NCBI GenBank assembly: GCA_938022295.1 | Contig: CALIDR010000162.1 | Coordinates: forward strand, 1-10,617 | Origin: an uncultured Burkholderiaceae bacterium | GTDB taxonomy: Bacteria; Pseudomonadota; Gammaproteobacteria; Burkholderiales; Burkholderiaceae_C | Length of the DNA stretch: 10,617 bases | Direction of reading: 5' to 3' | Shown: positions 6,480 through 10,617 of the stretch, in pieces | How positions within the stretch are numbered: position 1 is the first letter of the stretch | Layout: every line of letters begins with the position of its first letter | Program-made: the position numbers and the translations under genes | The notes under the pieces: model-generated | What the model was told of the DNA's origin: nothing | What the model saw: only the letters and a program-made list of their open reading frames with translations | Databases searched by the model: none

Positions 6480-7502
6480 ATGGACGCAGACGAAGCCTTG
6501 CTCGCCGACTGGCGCGACCGCGCGCTCGCGGTCGAGGCCGAGGTCGCGCGCGCCGTCGTCGGGCAGGCCGGCGTGGTGCGCCTCGTGACGACGGCGGTGT
6601 TCGCGCGCGGCCACGTGCTGCTGCAGGGCGACGTCGGCGTCGGCAAGACGACGCTGCTGCGCGCGTTCGCGCGCGTGCTCGGCGGCGCGTTCGAGCGCAC
6701 CGAGGGCACGATCGACCTGATGCCCAACGACCTCATCTACTACACCTACATCGGCGCCGACGGCCGCCCCGCCGTCGACCCCGGGCCGCTCGTGCGCCAC
6801 GGCGAGGACCTGGCGATCTTCTTCTTCAACGAGATCAACCGCGCCCGCCCGCAGGTGCACGCGCTGCTGCTGCGCGTGATGGCCGAGCGCAGCGTCGCCG
6901 CGTTCAACCGCGAGGTACGCTTCCCGCACCTGCTCGTGTTCGCCGACCGCAACCGGCTCGAGCGCGAGGAGACGTTCGAGATCTCGACCGCCGCGCGCGA
7001 CCGCTTCATGATGGAGATCACCGTCGAGCCGCCGACCGCCGAGGCCGACCGCGCGAGCCTCGTGTTCGACCCGCGCTTCCACGACACCGACCGCCTCGTC
7101 GGCGCGCTGCGCGCCGGCGTCGTCGACCACCACGCGCTCGAGGAGGTCGGCGCCGCGGTGCAGCGCCACGTGCAGGCCTCCGACGCGCTGCGCCGCTACG
7201 CGCTCGACCTGTGGCGCGCGACGGCCGCGCCGTCGGCGTTCGGGGTGCGGCTCGGCGACCTCGACGACGCGCAGCTGCTGCTCGCCGGCGCGAGCCCGCG
7301 CGGCATGAGCATGCTGCTGCGCGCCGCGCGCGTGACGGCCTGGCTCGCCGGGCGCGGCTACCTCGTGCCCGAGGACGTGCGCGCCGTGTTCGCGCCCGTC
7401 GTCGCGCACCGGCTCGCGCTGCAGCCGGTGCACGAGCTTCGGCGCCCCGAGCTCGTGCCGGCGCTCGTCGACGGCATCCTCGCGCAGGTGGCCGCGCCGT
7501 GA
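6480..7502 (+). CDS. mxaR: MoxR-family AAA+ ATPase (methanol dehydrogenase maturation)
   Basis: This 340-residue cytoplasmic MoxR-type AAA+ ATPase is the first of the mxaRSACKL set, whose members are needed to assemble active periplasmic methanol dehydrogenase in methylotrophs. Walker A is GDVGVGKT (50-57). Walker B is IFFFNEINRARP (113-124), in which the usual DE pair reads NE. The sensor 1 and arginine-finger region is VFADRNRLEREETFEISTAARDRF (split as 153-170 and 171-176), with R173 and R175 the likely arginine fingers. The C-terminal lid contains GASPRGMSMLLRAAR, typical of MoxR. MoxR ATPases usually work with the VWA and DUF58 proteins encoded beside them, as here with mxaS and mxaC. 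Its stop codon overlaps the GTG of the next gene. The mxa assignment rests on the following gene order; the MoxR family itself is certain. Confidence 0.93.
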   Translation: MDADEALLADWRDRALAVEAEVARAVVGQAGVVRLVTTAVFARGHVLLQGDVGVGKTTLLRAFARVLGGAFERTEGTIDLMPNDLIYYTYIGADGRPAVDPGPLVRHGEDLAIFFFNEINRARPQVHALLLRVMAERSVAAFNREVRFPHLLVFADRNRLEREETFEISTAARDRFMMEITVEPPTAEADRASLVFDPRFHDTDRLVGALRAGVVDHHALEEVGAAVQRHVQASDALRRYALDLWRATAAPSAFGVRLGDLDDAQLLLAGASPRGMSMLLRAARVTAWLAGRGYLVPEDVRAVFAPVVAHRLALQPVHELRRPELVPALVDGILAQVAAP

Positions 7503-8362
7503 TCCCGCTCGCCCCCGCCGCCGTGCCGCGCGAGTTCCACTACCGCGTGGGCGCGCCGGTGCGCGGCGAGGTGCCCGGCGCGCACCGCAGCCTGCGCGGC
7601 GGCGGCGGGCAGGAGTTCCGCGCCCACGCCCCGCTCGTCGACGCGCCCGACCCGCGGCGGCTCGACCTGCACGCGAGCCTGCGCGACCCGTTCGGCCGCT
7701 GGCTCGTGCGCCTGAACCGCGAGCGGCGCGCGGTGCCCGTCGTGCTGGCGCTGGACCTGTCGGCGTCGATGGGCTTCACCGGCGAGCGGCGGCGGCTCGA
7801 CGTCGTCGCCGACTTCGCGGCGAGCCTCGCGTGGTCGGTCTCGCGCACCGGCGACAGCTTCGCCGCCGTCGGCGCCGACGAGGCGGTACGCCCCGAGTGG
7901 CTGCTGCCGGCCACGCGCGCGCGCGCCGCCGGCGTGCCGCTGGCGCAGGCGCTGCGCGGCTTCGTGGCGACCGGCCGCGACGCCGGCGGGCTGCGCCTGG
8001 CGCCGCGCCACCTCGGCACCCGCCGCGCGCTGGTGTTCCTCGTCTCCGACTTCCACTGGAGCGACGCGCTGCTTGCCGAGGTGCTCGACGCCTTCGCGCT
8101 GCACGACGTGGTGCCGGTCGTCGTCTGGGACCGGCTCGAGTACACGCTCGGCGACGGCGCCGGGCTGGCCACGCTCGCCGACCCCGAGCGCGGCACGCGC
8201 CGCACCGTGTGGTGGCGCGCCGCGCTGCGCGAACGCTGGGCCGGCGCCGGGCGCGAGCGGCGCGAGGCGCTGCGCCGCGTCTTCGCCGCGCGCCGGCTGC
8301 GGCCGCTGCACATCGACGGCGCGTTCGACGCCGACGCGGTGACGCGGCACTTCCTGCAATGA
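7499..8362 (+). CDS. mxaS: DUF58/VWA-like protein, methanol dehydrogenase accessory
   Basis: The start is GTG at 7499 in a GTGA overlap with the mxaR stop, preceded by AGGTGG with seven bases of spacing. The 287-residue product has no signal peptide or membrane segment, so it is probably cytoplasmic or peripheral. The DUF58 signature DPRRLDLHASLRDPFGRWLVR spans about 51-71 and leads into a von Willebrand A-like fold with a metal-site motif D86-L-S88-A-S90 and a second acidic strand, FLVSD (D184). DUF58 proteins are the regular partner of MoxR ATPases; in methylotrophs this position is MxaS, whose precise role in methanol dehydrogenase assembly is not established. The ATG of the next gene overlaps its stop (ATGA), so translation is probably coupled. 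Confidence 0.88.
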   Translation: MIPLAPAAVPREFHYRVGAPVRGEVPGAHRSLRGGGGQEFRAHAPLVDAPDPRRLDLHASLRDPFGRWLVRLNRERRAVPVVLALDLSASMGFTGERRRLDVVADFAASLAWSVSRTGDSFAAVGADEAVRPEWLLPATRARAAGVPLAQALRGFVATGRDAGGLRLAPRHLGTRRALVFLVSDFHWSDALLAEVLDAFALHDVVPVVVWDRLEYTLGDGAGLATLADPERGTRRTVWWRAALRERWAGAGRERREALRRVFAARRLRPLHIDGAFDADAVTRHFLQ

Positions 8363-9255
8363 CCTCTTCGGCTTGCGTGCGCGCCTGGGCCGCCGCGATC
8401 GTCGCGGCGGCCGCACCCGCCGTCGCGTCGGCCGAGGCCGGCGCGACGCTCTCGATCGACGAGCCGCGTGCCTACGGCTACCAGGTCGGCGACGTGTTCG
8501 AGCGCCGCCTCGTCGTCGACGCCGCGCGCACGCAGCGCCTCGACGAGGCGTCGCTGCCGGCCGCGGGCCGGCGCGGCCACGCGATCGAGCTGCGCGCGGT
8601 GCAGCACGAGCGCATCGACGCCGGCGAGCGCACGCGCCACGTCTTCGTGCTGCGCTACCAGGTGTTCCACGCGCCGGTCGAGGTCACGACGCTCGAAGTG
8701 GCGCCGTTCACGCTGCGCCTGTACGGCGCGCCGCGCGACGAGACGCTGCGCGTCGAGGCGCTGCCGGTGACGGTGGCGCCGCTGGTGCCGGTGGCCGTCT
8801 CGCCGCGCGAGGGCCTCGGCGAATGGCGGCCCGACGCGCCGGTGCCGGCGGTCGACGCCACGGCGAGCCGCCAGCGGCTGGTGGCCTACGCGGTGCTCGC
8901 GCTGCCGCTGCTGGGGTACCTCGCGCACGTCTACGTCGGGCTGCCGTGGCTCGCCGCGCGGCGGCGGCCGTTCGGCCGCGCGTGGCGCGCGGTGCGCGGC
9001 GGCGGCGACCCGCTGGCGGCGCTGCGCGCGGTGCACGGGGCGATCAACGCCACCGCCGGGCGCGTCGTGCTCGAAGGCGACCTGGCGCGCTTCGTCGCCG
9101 AGCACCCGCGCTTCGCGGCGCTGCGCGACGACTTCGCGCGCTTCTTCGCGCAGTCGCGGCAGGCACACTTCGCCGGCGGCGCGGCGGCGGTCGACGCGGC
9201 GTTCGTCGCCGGCCTGTGCCGGCGCTGCCGCGATCTCGAGCGGGGGTCGGCATGA
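8359..9255 (+). CDS. mxaA: MxaA-like membrane-anchored periplasmic protein
   Basis: This 298-residue protein has a cleavable-looking signal sequence (hydrophobic 9-22, cleavage after ASA at 23-25). A beta-rich region at about 28-165 is presumably periplasmic, with one transmembrane helix at about 174-195 (LVAYAVLALPLLGYLAHVYV). An arginine-rich stop-transfer segment (200-217) leads to a helical cytoplasmic tail. This layout and the location between mxaS and mxaC fit MxaA, which genetic work in Methylobacterium links to calcium insertion into methanol dehydrogenase. The tail has a CRRC pair (residues 289-292) near its end, of unknown meaning. The ATG overlaps the mxaS stop and has no ribosome site of its own, pointing to coupled translation. 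The assignment leans on gene order and topology because the family is weakly conserved. Confidence 0.82.
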   Translation: MTSSACVRAWAAAIVAAAAPAVASAEAGATLSIDEPRAYGYQVGDVFERRLVVDAARTQRLDEASLPAAGRRGHAIELRAVQHERIDAGERTRHVFVLRYQVFHAPVEVTTLEVAPFTLRLYGAPRDETLRVEALPVTVAPLVPVAVSPREGLGEWRPDAPVPAVDATASRQRLVAYAVLALPLLGYLAHVYVGLPWLAARRRPFGRAWRAVRGGGDPLAALRAVHGAINATAGRVVLEGDLARFVAEHPRFAALRDDFARFFAQSRQAHFAGGAAAVDAAFVAGLCRRCRDLERGSA

Positions 9256-9287
9256 CCCAGCGCATCGCTCGCGGGGGACGGCGATGA
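9252..9287 (+). other. 11-codon mini-ORF bridging mxaA and mxaC
   Basis: An ATG that overlaps the mxaA stop (ATGA at 9252-9255) opens a frame encoding MTQRIARGGRR, which ends in a TGA overlapping the mxaC ATG (ATGA at 9284-9287). It thus fills the 28-nt gap exactly, with stop/start overlaps on both sides. It may serve to hand ribosomes from mxaA to mxaC; whether it is translated is unknown. GGGGGA at 9273-9278 inside it is the probable ribosome site of mxaC. Confidence 0.3.
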
Positions 9288-10318
9288 GCTTCGACGCCCC
9301 GCTTTGGCTCGCGCTGCTGCCGCTGGCGGCGCTGCCGCTCGTGGTCCCCGCCGGCCGCGCGGTCGACGGCGGCGCGCTCGCCCGGCTGCCGCGCGACGCC
9401 GCGTCGCGCGCGCTCGACGCCGCGCTGCGCGCGGCGGCGGTGCTCGCGCTCGCCGCGATCGTCGTCGCGCTCGCCGGGCCGTACCGGCCCGAGGTCGCCG
9501 TCGAGCGCATCGGGCAGGGTGCCGAGATCGTGATCGTGCTCGACCGCAGCCGCAGCATGGACCAGGGCTTCGCCGGCACCGCGACGCGCGCGCCGCCGGG
9601 CACCGGGCCCGAGGCGCTCGCGCACTACGTGCGCCAGCAGCACGTGCGCCAGCGCGACCCGAAGCGGCGCGTGGCGGTGCAGATGCTCGCCGAGTTCGCG
9701 GCCCGCCGGCCGCAGGACCGCTTCGCGATGGTCGTCTTCAGCAACCGGCCGCTGCGGGTGCTCGACTTCACGACCAAGCCTCAGATCGTGCAGGCGGCGA
9801 TCGCCGCCGGCGACGCCGGGCGGGGCCTGGCCGACACCGACATCGGGCTGGCGATGCAAGCCGCGCTCGAGATGTTCGACGGCCGGCCCTACGCCGGCTC
9901 GCGGGTCGTGCTGCTGGTGTCCGACGGCGGCGACCACGTCGCGCCCGAGATGCGCGAGCGCATCGCCGAGCTCGCGCGCCGCCACCGCGTGGGCATCGAC
10001 TGGATCTACATCCGCAGCGCGCTGAGCCCAGGTCTCGCCGACGAGGCGGCCGCGGGCGCGGCCTCCGACACTGTGCCCGAGTTCTTCCTGCACCGCTTCT
10101 TCCGCGACATCGGCGTGCCGTACCGCGCCTACGAGGCCGAGGACCCGCAGGCACTGCAGGCGGCGATCGACGACATCGACCGCCTCGAGAACCTGCCGCT
10201 GACGTACACCGACACGCTGCCGCGGCGCGACTTCGCCGCCTGGGGCTACGCCGCGGCGCTCGCCGCGACGCTCGCGCTGCTGTCCGCGAACCTGCTGGAG
10301 CGCCGCCGATGGGCCTGA
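9284..10318 (+). CDS. mxaC: MxaC-like membrane protein with VWA domain
   Basis: This 344-residue protein has a BatA-like layout: hydrophobic segments at about 6-22 and 46-65, a von Willebrand A domain at about 80-300, and a C-terminal transmembrane helix at about 318-336. The metal-ion-dependent adhesion site is complete: D87-R-S89-R-S91, T185 in DTDIG, and D214 in LLVSDGGD. The VWA domain should face the periplasm. Between the first motif and the next helix (about 94-130) is a hydrophilic, basic insertion ending in RQRDPKRR. The start has GGGGGA five bases upstream. MxaC is a member of the methanol dehydrogenase assembly set, and it and MxaS give the MoxR ATPase two VWA-type partners here. 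Its last ten bases overlap the next gene. Confidence 0.88.
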   Translation: MSFDAPLWLALLPLAALPLVVPAGRAVDGGALARLPRDAASRALDAALRAAAVLALAAIVVALAGPYRPEVAVERIGQGAEIVIVLDRSRSMDQGFAGTATRAPPGTGPEALAHYVRQQHVRQRDPKRRVAVQMLAEFAARRPQDRFAMVVFSNRPLRVLDFTTKPQIVQAAIAAGDAGRGLADTDIGLAMQAALEMFDGRPYAGSRVVLLVSDGGDHVAPEMRERIAELARRHRVGIDWIYIRSALSPGLADEAAAGAASDTVPEFFLHRFFRDIGVPYRAYEAEDPQALQAAIDDIDRLENLPLTYTDTLPRRDFAAWGYAAALAATLALLSANLLERRRWA

Positions 10319-10617
10319 GGGGCGGCTTCGCGAACCGGCGCCGCACGCGCCTCGTGATCGGCGCGCTCGTCGTGCGCGCGCTCGCCGCACTCGCCGACGG
10401 CTGGCTGGTGCAGCGCGCCGCGCGCTGGAACGCGCTCGCCGCGGCGGTCGGCACCGAGCCGCCGCCGGTCGACGCGCCGGCCGCGGTGTGGTTCGCGCAC
10501 GCGCGCGCGCTCGACGCCGCCGGTGACCACGAAGGCGCGCTGCAGCAGTACCGCCGCCTGCAGGCCGACGCGCAGGTGGGCCTGGCGGCGCGCTACAACG
10601 GCGCCAACGTGCTGATC
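10309..10617 (+). CDS. mxaK: MxaK-like protein (partial, 5' end)
   Basis: An ATG at 10309, within the end of mxaC, opens a frame in phase to the right edge; 103 residues are visible. The N-terminus is basic (RRRTR, 10-14), followed by a hydrophobic segment (about 15-34) that looks like a membrane anchor or uncleaved signal. A proline-rich linker (51-57) then leads to a helical region with a TPR-like pattern, WFAHARALDAAGDHEGALQQY (61-71 and 72-81), and RYNGANVL at the edge. The position directly after mxaC and the length-independent features fit MxaK, implicated with MxaA and MxaL in calcium loading of methanol dehydrogenase. The 10-nt overlap with mxaC implies co-translation. The assignment is mainly from gene order; mxaL would be expected next. 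Confidence 0.72.
   Translation, partial: MGLRGGFANRRRTRLVIGALVVRALAALADGWLVQRAARWNALAAAVGTEPPPVDAPAAVWFAHARALDAAGDHEGALQQYRRLQADAQVGLAARYNGANVLI

Noticed and set aside
1..10617. CRISPR arrays, tRNA or rRNA genes, insertion sequences, phage genes
   Set aside because: I saw no repeat-spacer pattern, RNA gene signature, transposase or terminal repeats; the window is continuous metabolic coding sequence of uniform composition.

Overview
The window comes from a very GC-rich genome (about three quarters G+C by eye) and is packed end to end with genes. The content points to a methylotrophic proteobacterium, perhaps a betaproteobacterium: NAD-linked formate dehydrogenase sits back to back with the accessory genes that mature the PQQ methanol dehydrogenase. 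The species is not identifiable from the sequence alone.

Left half, minus strand (read right to left from 5220): a fused NuoE/NuoF-type formate dehydrogenase beta subunit (5220 to 3514, TTG start), then the molybdopterin/Fe-S alpha subunit (3509 to 648). Next comes an exported metallo-beta-lactamase-fold protein (661 to 1, cut by the window edge) that overlaps the alpha gene by 14 nt. It resembles the quinoprotein-associated zinc hydrolases but has lost every recognisable metal ligand. The spacing and overlap suggest one operon.

Centre: a 132-bp divergent intergenic region (5221-5352), the only substantial non-coding stretch and clearly more AT-rich than its surroundings. It holds an imperfect 20-bp inverted repeat. 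No stretch longer than 300 bases lacks a gene.

Right half, plus strand: a ModE-type winged-helix regulator fused to a PBP-like ligand domain (5353-6462), then after 17 nt a tightly coupled series mxaR (MoxR AAA+ ATPase), mxaS (DUF58), mxaA, mxaC (membrane VWA protein) and the start of mxaK (cut by the right edge). Junctions are GTGA or ATGA overlaps, a 10-nt overlap, or a short gap bridged by an 11-codon mini-ORF.

Working together: Mxa proteins assemble or load metal into periplasmic methanol dehydrogenase (methanol to formaldehyde), and the formate dehydrogenase takes the last step (formate to CO2, yielding NADH). The regulator lies between them, is probably co-transcribed with the mxa genes, and is a candidate to control both. 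The structural genes mxaFJGI, which usually precede mxaR in known clusters, are not here; the regulator and formate dehydrogenase occupy that side. The most unusual items are the metal-ligand-free MBL protein attached to the formate dehydrogenase operon and the regulator's position linking two metal- or cofactor-dependent C1 enzymes.
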